The notes beneath the pieces were generated by a model. That model was given only the letters and a program-made list of their open reading frames with translations, was not told the DNA's origin and did not search any database. A DNA stretch of 5,186 nucleotides, taken from positions 1-5,186 of the forward strand of contig JANQOD010000280.1 in assembly GCA_028289745.1 (NCBI GenBank), written 5' to 3'. Source of the stretch: Allomuricauda sp. GTDB taxonomy: Bacteria > Bacteroidota > Bacteroidia > Flavobacteriales > Flavobacteriaceae. Shown here one piece after another: positions 5,132 to 5,186 of the stretch (positions within the stretch are counted from its first letter, which is position 1; every line of letters starts with the position of its first letter). A program made the translations under genes and the position numbers.

Positions 5132-5186
5132 ATGAACGAAGAGATTCAATTCATTTTAGATTCGACAAAAGAAAGTATGCAGGGCG
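5132..5186 (+). CDS. frr: Ribosome recycling factor, N-terminal fragment (3' end outside window)
   Basis: ATG at 5132 opens a frame that runs to the right edge (18 codons plus one base): MNEEIQFILDSTKESMQG. This matches the start of flavobacterial ribosome recycling factors, which begin with a long helix of the form MNEEIxFILDxxKExM. RRF works with EF-G in the cytosol to split the post-termination ribosome. Its position 40 nt after pyrH on the same strand is the classic pyrH-frr order and supports the call. Only the first helix is visible, so catalytic or ribosome-contact residues cannot be checked. Confidence 0.88.
   Translation, partial: MNEEIQFILDSTKESMQG

Overview
The window looks like a chromosomal segment from a member of the Flavobacteriaceae (Bacteroidota). 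The signs are the tsf, pyrH and frr translation/nucleotide genes with flavobacterial-type protein sequences, A-rich leaders without clear Shine-Dalgarno sequences, TAnnTTTG-type -7 elements ahead of pyrH and frr, and moderate GC content. The family assignment is inferred from sequence style and gene content, not from a database search.

Layout: positions 1-168 hold the C-terminal end of a gene I do not recognise. It is followed by tsf (EF-Ts, 220-1044, plus strand). A perfect 20-bp inverted repeat at 1064-1111 sits between tsf and the genes converging on it and should terminate transcription from both sides. Positions 1126-4226 hold four minus-strand genes, in transcription order: an ECF sigma-70 factor (TTG start at 4226), a one-pass membrane protein with an anti-sigma-like N-terminus and a HEAT-repeat C-terminus, and two tandem secreted DUF4097-like repeat proteins. 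Spacing is 5 nt inside the first pair, 64 nt between the pairs, and 5 nt inside the second pair. A 157-bp divergent intergenic region (4227-4383) carries the start signals for this operon and for pyrH (UMP kinase, 4384-5091, plus strand). The first 18 codons of frr (ribosome recycling factor) run off the right edge.

How the genes work together: tsf, pyrH and frr are housekeeping genes often clustered in bacteria; here the tsf-pyrH link is interrupted by the opposite-strand four-gene unit. That unit reads as a self-contained envelope signalling module. The membrane protein probably holds the sigma factor at the inner face of the inner membrane and exposes HEAT repeats to the periplasm. The two exported beta-solenoid-like proteins would be outputs, partners or sensors. 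Family assignments rest on visible motifs; the circuit is inference. Two compact palindromes, one ahead of the sigma gene (4261-4276) and one ahead of the DUF4097 pair (2851-2867), could be operators for separate control of the two halves.

No tRNA, rRNA, CRISPR array, insertion sequence or phage gene was seen. No gene-free stretch exceeds 300 bases.
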